A stretch of DNA of 18,061 bases, from NCBI GenBank assembly GCA_002410555.1, contig DHSR01000084.1, forward strand, positions 1 to 18,061. The letters run 5' to 3'. The notes beneath the pieces are model-generated. The model searched no databases and was not told the DNA's origin. It saw nothing but the letters and a program-made list of their open reading frames with translations. Positions within the stretch are counted from its first letter, which is position 1. The number at the start of each line of letters is the position of its first letter. This DNA comes from Bacteroidales bacterium UBA5281. Its GTDB lineage: Bacteria; Bacteroidota; Bacteroidia; Bacteroidales; Lentimicrobiaceae. Shown here piece after piece: positions 6,312 through 14,400 of the stretch. A program made the translations under genes and the position numbers.

Positions 6312-6373
6312 CAGATGGATATATGCAAATTGCAAGTTCATGTTCTTTATGAATTTTTAAATACCCTCTTGCC

Positions 6374-9300
6374 ATGAGCCTACTCAATAAACTCATTTAT
6401 TTTAGCAAAAAAGCATCGGTAAGCCCCGACAAGCACGTGGTTACCACAGATACGCCCCGCGACTGGGAACGATTTTATCGCAACCGCTGGCAACACGACA
6501 AGGTGGTGCGCTCTACGCATGGTGTAAACTGTACAGGCTCATGCTCCTGGAAAATATTCGTAAAAAACGGACTGGTAACCTGGGAACTCCAAAGCACCGA
6601 TTATCCTGAAACCCGCCCCGACCTGCCCAACCACGAACCGCGCGGCTGCCCCCGGGGAGCCAGTTATTCGTGGTATCTGTATAGTGCAAACCGGGTGAAA
6701 TACCCTATGATACGCGGCACCCTGGCGAAAGCCTACCGCAAGGCCAAAGAGACCCGTAAAGACCCGGTACTTGCCTGGGAGAGCATCATGGACAATGCCG
6801 ATACGCGCAACGCATACATCCGCGAACGGGGACTGGGTGGCCTTATCCGTTTAGACTGGGAAGAGGCACAAGAGATTATAGTCGCCGCCAATATTTACAC
6901 CATAAAGAAATACGGGCCCGACCGTTTGGCTGGTTTTACGCCCATCCCGGCCATGTCAATGGTGAGTTACTCCTCGGGAACCCGCTATTTGAGCCTGCTG
7001 GGTGGAACGATACTTAGTTTTTACGATTTTTATTGCGACCTGCCGCCTTCCTCACCTCAAACCTGGGGCGAACAAACCGATGTACCGGAAAGTGCCGACT
7101 GGTACAACTCCTCGTTTCTGATGCTGTGGGGCTCCAATGTGCCCATTACACGCACCCCCGATGCGCCTTTTTACACACAGGTTCGATACAAAGGCACCAA
7201 AACCATCAACATATCCCCCGACTTTAACGAAGCTGCCAAGTTTTCTGACCTGTGGATAAAACCCAAACAGGGCACCGATGCCGCACTGGGTCTGGCTATG
7301 GGGCATGTGATACTCAAAGAGTTTTATCTGGATAAAAAAACGCCTTATTTCGAGAATTATGTAAGGCAATATTCCGACCTTCCGTTTCTGGTGAAAATTG
7401 ATAAAAAAAATGACCGCTATGTAGCCGGCAGAGTAGTAAGGGCAAGCGATATGGATGCTCAAATTGCTGAAACAGAAAATGCCGACTGGAAACCCGTAGT
7501 TTTTGATGAAATCAGCAAAGGGCTGGTAGTTCCCAATGGTACCATAGGCTCGCGCTGGGACAAGAGCCAAAAATGGAACCTGGAAATGGTGGATGTAAAC
7601 ACCGGCAAGGATATACTGCCACAGCTTTCTTTTGCAGATGATTATGATGAAGTAGCCGAGGTGGCTTTCCCCTATTTTGGAGGCGACGATTATAAGCACG
7701 AGCATTTTAATGCCACTTCGCACAAGGAGATTATCAACCGGAAAATACCGGTGCGCAAATCGCCCGATGGTACTTTTATGTATTGCACGGTGTTTGACCT
7801 TACCCTGGCCAATTACGGCCTTACAAATGGAGTGGATGGAGTTGCCTCTCCCGCTTATACTGATGATGCACCCTACACCCCTGCCTGGCAGGAAAAGATT
7901 ACCGGTGTTCCGGCTGCTCAGGTTATTTCCACCGCTCGTCAGTTTGCCGGAAATGCCGAAAAAACCGAAGGAAAATCCATGATCATCATAGGTTGCGGCG
8001 TAAATCAGTGGTACCATACCGATATGATTTACCGCAGCGCCATCAATATGCTGGTATTTTGCGGCTGTGTTGGACAATCAGGCGGAGGCTGGTCGCATTA
8101 TGTGGGGCAGGAAAAGCTGCGCCCGCAAACCGGCTGGCTGCCGCTGGCATTTGCCCTCGACTGGCAACGCCCGCCTCGCCACATGAATACCACCTCTTAC
8201 TTTTATATGCACACCAATCAGTGGCGCTACGAAAAGGTGGGGATGTCAGAACTGATTTCACCCCTGGCCGATAAGGAAGAGTGGAATAAAATGTCGGTGA
8301 TTGATTGCAATGTGAAGGCCGAACGCATGGGTTGGCTGCCATCGAGCCCTCAATTGAGCGACAACCCTTTAAGATTGGGCAAACAGGCTGCAGCCGAAGG
8401 CAAAGAGATCAAATCTTTCATCACTCAAAAGCTGAAGAACAAAACCTTGAGTATTGCTTCTGAAGATCCTGACGACCCCAAAAACTTCCCCAGAAACATG
8501 TTTATCTGGCGCTCTAACCTTATCGCCTCCAGCGCCAAAGGCATGGAATATTTTATGAAACACCTGCTGGGCGCCCAGAACAATGTTCTTGGTGAAGACC
8601 TGAAAGCAAACGGAGGCCAACTGCCCCGGGAAGTAAAATGGCACGACAAGGCGCCCGAAGGCAAGCTCGACCTCCTGGTAACCCTCGATTTCAGGATGTC
8701 CACCTCGGCCCTGCACTCCGATATTGTATTGCCGGCAGCCACGTGGTACGAGAAAAACGACCTCAGCACCACCGACCTGCATCCCTTTATTCATCCTTTT
8801 AGCAATGCGGTCGACCCGGTCTGGGAAGCACGTACCGACTGGAATATCTTCAAAGGCCTGGCAAAGAAAGTCTCGGAACTTTCTCCTGGCCATCTCGGGA
8901 TAGAAAAAGACGTGGTGTTGCTGCCCATGCAGCACGATTCGCCCATGGAGCTGTCAGAAACGGCTTATGCTAAAGACTGGAAGGAACACGACGACATGGA
9001 GCTGAAACCAGGCAAAAACATGTCCGATATTATTGAAGTAACGCGCAATTATCCTGAAACTTACCAGCGATTTACCTCCCTGGGGCCCCTCATGGAGAAA
9101 CTGGGAAATGGCGGCAAAGGCATTAGCTGGGATACCCGTGCAGAAGTCGAACTCCTGAAAAAGCTGAATAAAACCTCGGAAAAAGCGGGAGAAACCAAAG
9201 GAATGGCACGCATTGAAACGGATATTCAGGCAGCAGAGATGATATTGACCCTGGCACCTGAAACCAATGGCAAAGTAGCAGTTAAAGCCTGGGAAGCTTT

Positions 9301-10102
9301 GGAGAAGATAACCGGGCGTGAACATCGCCATCTGGCCAACAAACGCGAAGATGAACAAATACGGTTTAAAGACCTGGTTCACCAACCCCGGAAAATCATC
9401 ACTTCACCCATCTGGAGCGGAGTGGAATCACACGAAGTAAGTTACAATGCCGGCTATACCAATGTGCATGAGCTTATTCCCTGGCGTACCCTCACCGGCC
9501 GGCAATCACTTTATCAGGACCATCCCTGGATGATTGCCTTTGGCGAAAATCTGGTTTGTTACAAGCCACCCATCAACACCAAATCCCTGAAAGGCATGGT
9601 GGAAAAGATGGACGGCAAAGACAAATACATGGTAATCAATATGATGACGCCGCACAACAAATGGACAATACATTCATCGTGGTCGGATAACCTGCTGATG
9701 CTCACCCTGGGTCGTGGAGGACCCGTGGTGTGGATGAGCGAAGAGGATGCCCGAAAAATTGATTTGATTGACAACGACTGGGTGGAAGTATTCAATCACA
9801 ACGGGGCAACAATAGCCCGCCTGATAGTATCACAAAGAGTTCCCAACGGGGCACTCATCATGTATCACAACCAGGAGCGGACGGTAAATATGCCGGTAAG
9901 CCAGATTACGGGAAACCGCGGTGGGGCGCACAATTCAGTTTCACGATTGTGCCTGAAACCCACCCATATGATTGGCGGATATGCCCAGTTGAGCTACACC
10001 ATTAACTATTACGGCACCATTGGCGCCAACCGTGATGAATTTGTAATTATCCGTAAACTCGACAAAGTGGAGTGGATGGATGAGCCTATTGAAGAATCTT
10101 AA
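6374..10102 (+). CDS. narG: Respiratory nitrate reductase alpha subunit NarG
   Basis: This is the catalytic Mo-bis-MGD subunit that reduces nitrate to nitrite with electrons passed from NarI via NarH. At 1242 residues it is nearly the length of E. coli NarG (1247) and reads collinear with it from end to end. The FS0 [4Fe-4S] ligands His49, Cys53, Cys57 and Cys92 are present, as is the Mo ligand Asp222 in the YCDLPP block. Long conserved blocks such as WRWQHDK-like, THGVNCTGSC, NHEPRGCPRG, SYSSGTRYLSL, FCGCVGQSGGG and RPTHMIGGYA-like text are seen. The N-terminus carries no twin-arginine signal of exported type, in line with a cytoplasm-facing enzyme. The ATG at 6374 gives the E. coli-like N-terminus. 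It heads narGHJI, with narH 11 bp downstream. The strong similarity to proteobacterial NarG, in a Bacteroidota context, suggests old horizontal transfer. Confidence 0.98.
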   Translation: MSLLNKLIYFSKKASVSPDKHVVTTDTPRDWERFYRNRWQHDKVVRSTHGVNCTGSCSWKIFVKNGLVTWELQSTDYPETRPDLPNHEPRGCPRGASYSWYLYSANRVKYPMIRGTLAKAYRKAKETRKDPVLAWESIMDNADTRNAYIRERGLGGLIRLDWEEAQEIIVAANIYTIKKYGPDRLAGFTPIPAMSMVSYSSGTRYLSLLGGTILSFYDFYCDLPPSSPQTWGEQTDVPESADWYNSSFLMLWGSNVPITRTPDAPFYTQVRYKGTKTINISPDFNEAAKFSDLWIKPKQGTDAALGLAMGHVILKEFYLDKKTPYFENYVRQYSDLPFLVKIDKKNDRYVAGRVVRASDMDAQIAETENADWKPVVFDEISKGLVVPNGTIGSRWDKSQKWNLEMVDVNTGKDILPQLSFADDYDEVAEVAFPYFGGDDYKHEHFNATSHKEIINRKIPVRKSPDGTFMYCTVFDLTLANYGLTNGVDGVASPAYTDDAPYTPAWQEKITGVPAAQVISTARQFAGNAEKTEGKSMIIIGCGVNQWYHTDMIYRSAINMLVFCGCVGQSGGGWSHYVGQEKLRPQTGWLPLAFALDWQRPPRHMNTTSYFYMHTNQWRYEKVGMSELISPLADKEEWNKMSVIDCNVKAERMGWLPSSPQLSDNPLRLGKQAAAEGKEIKSFITQKLKNKTLSIASEDPDDPKNFPRNMFIWRSNLIASSAKGMEYFMKHLLGAQNNVLGEDLKANGGQLPREVKWHDKAPEGKLDLLVTLDFRMSTSALHSDIVLPAATWYEKNDLSTTDLHPFIHPFSNAVDPVWEARTDWNIFKGLAKKVSELSPGHLGIEKDVVLLPMQHDSPMELSETAYAKDWKEHDDMELKPGKNMSDIIEVTRNYPETYQRFTSLGPLMEKLGNGGKGISWDTRAEVELLKKLNKTSEKAGETKGMARIETDIQAAEMILTLAPETNGKVAVKAWEALEKITGREHRHLANKREDEQIRFKDLVHQPRKIITSPIWSGVESHEVSYNAGYTNVHELIPWRTLTGRQSLYQDHPWMIAFGENLVCYKPPINTKSLKGMVEKMDGKDKYMVINMMTPHNKWTIHSSWSDNLLMLTLGRGGPVVWMSEEDARKIDLIDNDWVEVFNHNGATIARLIVSQRVPNGALIMYHNQERTVNMPVSQITGNRGGAHNSVSRLCLKPTHMIGGYAQLSYTINYYGTIGANRDEFVIIRKLDKVEWMDEPIEES

Positions 10103-10113
10103 AACAAAACACC

Positions 10114-11598
10114 ATGCAAATACGCGCACAAATAGCCATGGTTATGAATCTGGATAAGTGTATTGGCTGTCACACCTGTTCGGTAACCTGCAAAAACGTA
10201 TGGACTTCACGCAAAGGCGTTGAATACGTATGGTTTAACAATGTAGAGACCAAGCCCGGCATAGGATATCCCGACGAATGGGAGAACCAGGATCGCTGGA
10301 AAGGCGGCTGGAAGCTCGACAAGGAGCGGCTTTATCCAAAAATGGGCAACAAGACGGGCATTATGAAAAACATATTTGCCAGCCCCACCATGCCGACCAT
10401 CGACGATTATTACGAGCCTTTCACTTTTAACTATTCCATACTACATAAAGGTTCTAAATTCAAAACGCCGCCTTCTGCACGCCCCCACTCCATGCTCACA
10501 GGGAAGGTTATGGAGAAAATAGAAAAAACACCCAATTGGGAAGATGACCTTGGCGGCGAATTTGAAAAGCGAAGCAAGGATATGAATTTCAAGGATGTTC
10601 CAAAAGACATCTACGGAGAGTTTGAGAATTCATTCATCATGTATCTGCCGCGAATTTGCGAGCATTGCCTTAACCCTACCTGTGTGGCTGTTTGTCCTTC
10701 TGGAGCTATATATAAACGCGAAGAAGACGGCATAGTGCTTATCGACCAGGAACGCTGTCGCGGCTGGCGCCAATGCGTGAGCGGCTGTCCCTACAAAAAG
10801 GTCTATTTCAACTGGGAGACTCAGAAATCGGAGAAATGTACGTTTTGTTATCCGCGCATTGAAGCCGGGGAATCCACCATCTGCAGTGAGTCCTGTGTGG
10901 GCAGGCTGCGCTACATCGGCATAATGCTTTACGATGCCGACAAGATAAAAGAAACCTCGGCAACCCCCGATGAAAAAGACCTGTACGAAGAGCACCTGAA
11001 TATCTTCCTCAATCCGCACGACCCGGAAGTTATAGCAGAAGCCCGGAAGCAGGGCATTCAGCAAAATATACTGGATGCTGCTGCGGCGTCGCCCATTTAC
11101 AAAATGGCCATTGACTGGAAGATAGCCTTCCCGCTGCATCCCGAATACCGCACCCTGCCGATGGTATGGTACGTTCCCCCGTTATCGCCCATACAATCGG
11201 CGGCCCACAGCCAAACTATTGGCATGAATGGCATACTGCCCGATGTGGACGATATGCGCATTTCGCATAAATACCTGGCCAACCTGTTCACCGCCGGTGA
11301 TGAGAAACCGGTGAAAGAAGCCCTCAAACGGATGCTGGCCATGCGGGCTTACATGCGGAGCAAAACCGTTGACAAAGAGGTAAATACCAAAGTGTTGGAA
11401 GGCATCGGACTTACCCCTGAACAAACCGAAAAGATGTACCACCTTTTGGCCATTGCCAATTATGGCGACCGGTTTGTAATACCTACCAGCCACCGCGAGG
11501 AAGCCAAAAACGTATTTCAGCACCAAACCACCGGTGGATATCCCGATGGGGACATCAGCGATACGGATAAATTTAAAAACTTGTTTGGAGGCATTTAA
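10114..11598 (+). CDS. narH: Respiratory nitrate reductase beta subunit NarH
   Basis: This is the iron-sulfur subunit that relays electrons from NarI heme to NarG. The 494-residue protein (E. coli, 512) shows four cysteine groups: Cys16/19/22/26; Cys182/185/190/194; Cys215, then Trp218, then Cys221/225; and Cys242/245/257/261. Trp218 stands in place of a cysteine in the third group (CRGWRQCVSGC), the hallmark of the [3Fe-4S] centre. The protein should therefore hold three [4Fe-4S] clusters and one [3Fe-4S] cluster. The tail through KNVFQHQTTGG is typical of the family. It begins 11 bp after the narG stop, and narJ starts 2 bp after its own stop, consistent with one mRNA and coupled translation. 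Confidence 0.97.
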   Translation: MQIRAQIAMVMNLDKCIGCHTCSVTCKNVWTSRKGVEYVWFNNVETKPGIGYPDEWENQDRWKGGWKLDKERLYPKMGNKTGIMKNIFASPTMPTIDDYYEPFTFNYSILHKGSKFKTPPSARPHSMLTGKVMEKIEKTPNWEDDLGGEFEKRSKDMNFKDVPKDIYGEFENSFIMYLPRICEHCLNPTCVAVCPSGAIYKREEDGIVLIDQERCRGWRQCVSGCPYKKVYFNWETQKSEKCTFCYPRIEAGESTICSESCVGRLRYIGIMLYDADKIKETSATPDEKDLYEEHLNIFLNPHDPEVIAEARKQGIQQNILDAAAASPIYKMAIDWKIAFPLHPEYRTLPMVWYVPPLSPIQSAAHSQTIGMNGILPDVDDMRISHKYLANLFTAGDEKPVKEALKRMLAMRAYMRSKTVDKEVNTKVLEGIGLTPEQTEKMYHLLAIANYGDRFVIPTSHREEAKNVFQHQTTGGYPDGDISDTDKFKNLFGGI

Positions 11599-11600
11599 TA

Positions 11601-12266
11601 ATGATAAAAACATATAAAGTACTATCGCTTTTGCTCTCTTATCCAGGGCGCGAATTGCATGAGTTTTTATCTGTGGCAGTAAAAGAGGTTAGGGAAGAAG
11701 CGCTCTTGCCTGCGGACAAAATCAGTGGATTAGAAACATTCTGCAACAGCTTTATCCGCACCGATCTCACTGACTGGCAGGCCGAATATGTGCAACTGTT
11801 CGACTATTCAAGAAGCGCTTCCCTGCATCTGTTTGAGCACGTGAAGGGCGATTCAAAAGACCGCGGACAGGCGATGGTTAACCTGATGGAGTTCTATAAG
11901 GAGAATGGAATGCAGCTCACCGGCAGGGAACTCCCCGACCATATTCCGGTATTTCTGGAGTTTCTTTCCACTCTTTCACCCGCTAAATCAGCAGAACTTC
12001 TGGGAGAAACCGTTAACATCCTGGAGCGTATCAGCATCGCCCTGAACGAAAAGGAAAATCTCTATGGAAAACTGTTTCAGGCCATTGTATCCCTTTCGGC
12101 CAAACTGCCCGACAAAGCCATCACACGCGAAATGATAAAAAACGAAAAGCCATTGGATTTAGATGCCGAGTATGAAGAAGCACCGGTAGAATTTGGAGGC
12201 TTTATGCCTGACAATTCACAGGATGGAGGCCAGGGAGTGCCTTCCTGCCGGTCGGGTTGCCAATAA
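11601..12266 (+). CDS. narJ: Nitrate reductase assembly chaperone NarJ
   Basis: NarJ is a system-specific chaperone (TorD/NarJ family, all-helical) that binds apo-NarG and directs insertion of FS0 and Mo-bis-MGD before membrane docking on NarI; it is not part of the final enzyme. The 221-residue product contains the family block YVQLFDYSRSASLHLFEHV, followed by GDSKDRGQAM (residues about 63-93). Its N-terminus (KVLSLLLSYPG) and the acidic region near residue 175 also fit. The last eight residues end in C-x3-C (Cys216, Cys220), an unusual tail that could bind metal or form a disulfide. The ATG lies 2 bp after the narH stop and narI starts 36 bp downstream. Confidence 0.93.
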   Translation: MIKTYKVLSLLLSYPGRELHEFLSVAVKEVREEALLPADKISGLETFCNSFIRTDLTDWQAEYVQLFDYSRSASLHLFEHVKGDSKDRGQAMVNLMEFYKENGMQLTGRELPDHIPVFLEFLSTLSPAKSAELLGETVNILERISIALNEKENLYGKLFQAIVSLSAKLPDKAITREMIKNEKPLDLDAEYEEAPVEFGGFMPDNSQDGGQGVPSCRSGCQ

Positions 12267-12302
12267 CAGGTTTTGATTTAACACATTACAAAACAAACAG
12301 CC

Positions 12303-12980
12303 ATGAACACCTACATCAACAACCTCCTGTTCACCTATCTGCCGCACATCTCGTTTGCGATTTTCTGGTTTGGGCTCATTACCCGCCTTATTCTGGCCAA
12401 TAAAACCGTGCAGGCACAATCCACGCAGTTGCTGGCCGACAAAAGGGTTAAAATCGGCAGCAACCTCTTCCATGTGGGCATTATAATGGTATTTTTCGGG
12501 CACCTCACCCTGTTTCTGCCCGAAGAACTTTATCACCTGGTGATGACCACCGAAACCAAACGTATAATTGCCTTAATTCTGGGATCAGTATTTGGCACTA
12601 TGGCCATTGTGGGCATGGTAATACTGGTTACCCGGCGCTTTTACTCCCCCCGCATCAATTACAACAGCAATTTCCACGATCATTTTATCCTACTCCTGCT
12701 GCTGGTGGAAGCCGGGTTGGGCATGAGCGCCATCGCCGGAACAGCAACTACTTCCATAGAGCAATATGCAGCACTGGGACGCTGGGCACAGGCGGTTATT
12801 ACTTTTCAGCCCGATGCAGGGGCACTACTGGCAGGCCATTCCATACAATATAAAATACATATTGTAACCGGAATGCTCATTTTCATGATATTCCCCTACA
12901 CCAAACTGATGCATATGCTGGTCTATCCATTTGCTTATTTTTTCCGGTCAGGATACCAGTTGGTGCGAAGGAGAAGGTAA
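12303..12980 (+). CDS. narI: Respiratory nitrate reductase gamma subunit NarI (diheme cytochrome b)
   Basis: This membrane anchor oxidises quinol and passes electrons through two b hemes to NarH. The 225-residue protein (E. coli, 225) has five hydrophobic segments at about 8-32, 53-72, 87-110, 127-146 and 184-207. Heme ligands are visible as His57 and His67 in helix 2 and His186 and His204 in helix 5. The 10- and 18-residue spacings are those of E. coli NarI (His56/66/187/205). An Arg-rich C-terminus (RRRR) would face the cytoplasm. It is the last gene of the operon. Only a weak 5-bp stem (12994-13013) follows, so the terminator is not clear. Confidence 0.96.
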   Translation: MNTYINNLLFTYLPHISFAIFWFGLITRLILANKTVQAQSTQLLADKRVKIGSNLFHVGIIMVFFGHLTLFLPEELYHLVMTTETKRIIALILGSVFGTMAIVGMVILVTRRFYSPRINYNSNFHDHFILLLLLVEAGLGMSAIAGTATTSIEQYAALGRWAQAVITFQPDAGALLAGHSIQYKIHIVTGMLIFMIFPYTKLMHMLVYPFAYFFRSGYQLVRRRR

Positions 12981-13210
12981 ACTGACCGCTTTTGCGAAAC
13001 TTACGAACTTCGCGTGTAGTTTATGATTCTTTTTATAAAAAATGGCACCGTTGCATCATGCTTTTCATTTATTTGTTTCCTTATCTTTACAAACTCATAA
13101 ATACAAATAAAGGATGAAGCAGACTATTTGTTTCAAGTCCTGGCATCGCTGCGTGTTTATTGGTATTATTAACCTTAGTGGATATCGTCAAGCAGCATAA
13201 TTTTAAGATT

Positions 13211-14140
13211 ATGAGTTACGAAGGAGAGATGCTTAAAAAATTAGCCATGCCCGCAAAAAAGGATGTGGAACAAGCATTATTGAAAACATTATTCAACCAT
13301 AATGGAACAATTAAAGAATTTGCAACGGGCGAAGAAATTGTTGATGAATTAGCAGATTTGTTTTTTTTAAATGAAGAACAGAGGCAAGCTGTATTAGAAA
13401 GAATTTACAGAAAAGAGAATAGAGTAGTAAGAACTCCACTTTGGCACCGACTTTTATACAGAGCAGCTGATTCTTTGGCTAAAGAAAAACTAATAACAAG
13501 ACCAACTATCACAGCTCAATTAACTAATAGAAAAGAATGGATGCTTACTGAAGATGGATATGATAAAACCTTAGAACTTCTTAAAATTCCAACTAATCAA
13601 AAAGAATTCCTGTCAATAAAATCCTTTGAAGTTCAGAAGTTGGTTAATAAAGCAAAAAATATTCAAAATCCTGAAATATATGACCCCTTTGATAATCACA
13701 GAATAAAAAAAACTGTAACAAGAGAGTTAAGTCTCAGGTCAAGAGTATTTCGTCAGGTTGTAATTGAATCTTATGATTACAGGTGCAGTGTATGTGGATT
13801 GAAAATAAATTCTCCTGACAAAAAATATTGGGAAGTTGAAGCTGCTCATATTGTCCCTCATAGTGCAAGAGGGAAAGATGATATTTGGAATGGCGTTGCA
13901 TTATGCAGGATGCACCATTGGGCTTTTGATGTTGGATGGTTTTCGTTGACAGATGATTTTAAGATTTTAATATCTCCAAAATATGAAGGTATCTCAGATA
14001 ATTATGGAAAGATTGTCAATTTTGATTTTCTAAATAACGCAATTGTTCCAAACAAACATATCTTTCTGCCTGAAATAAAATCATTAAGTCCTCACAAGAT
14101 TTCAATTAAATGGCATAGAGAAAATATTCTTCACAAATAA
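13211..14140 (+). CDS. HNH endonuclease with N-terminal winged-helix domain
   Basis: The 309-residue product (from the ATG at 13211) has an N-terminal winged-helix-like domain (about 1-100) of the kind seen in Mrr-type restriction enzymes, including LWHRLLYRAADSLAKEKL and EWMLTEDG. From about 185 an HNH_2-type nuclease domain follows: C-x2-C (Cys192, Cys195), AAHIVPHS (His213, His217), N-G-x-A-L-C (Asn227, Cys232) and HHWAFDVGWFS (His235, His236). The cysteines and one His probably hold zinc, and His213, Asn227 and His236 form the HNH core. No methyltransferase is near, so a modification-dependent (type IV-like) or solitary nuclease is more likely than a classical R-M system. An in-frame ATG at 13160 would add 17 non-conserved-looking residues. 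The gene is clearly more AT-rich than nar on one side and the mobA operon on the other, suggesting acquisition. Confidence 0.82.
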   Translation: MSYEGEMLKKLAMPAKKDVEQALLKTLFNHNGTIKEFATGEEIVDELADLFFLNEEQRQAVLERIYRKENRVVRTPLWHRLLYRAADSLAKEKLITRPTITAQLTNRKEWMLTEDGYDKTLELLKIPTNQKEFLSIKSFEVQKLVNKAKNIQNPEIYDPFDNHRIKKTVTRELSLRSRVFRQVVIESYDYRCSVCGLKINSPDKKYWEVEAAHIVPHSARGKDDIWNGVALCRMHHWAFDVGWFSLTDDFKILISPKYEGISDNYGKIVNFDFLNNAIVPNKHIFLPEIKSLSPHKISIKWHRENILHK

Positions 14141-14148
14141 ATCATCAT

Positions 14149-14334
14149 ATGAAAAAGATAGTCGTTTATGAATTAATCGAAGAAGATGTTCAGATGGTTT
14201 CAGAAGAAACTTTGGAAAGAAGGCTGAATTCAATAGAAATTGACCAGATTAAAGATGCAATAGCAGAAAGAATTAATTGGTATGATGCCATTGACTCGGC
14301 CATAAGTGAGATGATATCCAAAAAATTAAATTAG
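14149..14334 (+). CDS. Small acidic/helical protein following the HNH nuclease, unknown
   Basis: The 61-residue frame starts 8 bp after the nuclease stop and shares its AT-rich composition, so the two are probably cotranscribed. The sequence is charged and reads as mainly helical after residue 15 (EETLERRLNSIEIDQIKDAI and onward), with no signal peptide, cysteine or known motif. I do not recognise a family. Gene order raises the possibility of an inhibitor or accessory protein for the nuclease, which is inference only. Confidence 0.5.
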   Translation: MKKIVVYELIEEDVQMVSEETLERRLNSIEIDQIKDAIAERINWYDAIDSAISEMISKKLN

Positions 14335-14400
14335 GCCGGCCAATTTATATCCTTTTTTAACAAAACCGGAAGTAAAATTTGGAGATGTATCCATACTCCT

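Larger units (their letters stand above)
5894..6373. other. 480-bp intergenic region upstream of narG
   Basis: No credible gene is visible. The first part holds an inverted-repeat element (5960-6081). The last 190 bp are AT-rich and carry the candidate operator and promoter of the nar operon. A classical FNR site (TTGAT-N4-ATCAA) was looked for by eye and not found. Confidence 0.6.

Noticed and set aside
7052..8077. A 341-residue open frame on the minus strand inside narG
   Set aside because: It lies opposite a fully conserved narG. Its protein has no recognisable motif and is explained by codon bias of the sense gene.
8369..8935. A 188-residue minus-strand frame inside narG
   Set aside because: Shadow of narG codons, with no own promoter and no family features.
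12994..13013. GCGAA...TTCGC hairpin after narI as operon terminator
   Set aside because: Only five paired bases around a ten-base loop, and the following T-rich stretch is too far away.
13082..13089. TATCTTTA as a promoter for the HNH gene
   Set aside because: Seven of eight bases fit, but no TTTG lies at 19-21 bp and the region is AT-rich, so a chance match is likely.
13114..13200. A 28-codon frame (MKQTICFKSWHRC...) ahead of the HNH gene
   Set aside because: No homology pattern or signal; it is probably chance in the leader region of the nuclease gene.
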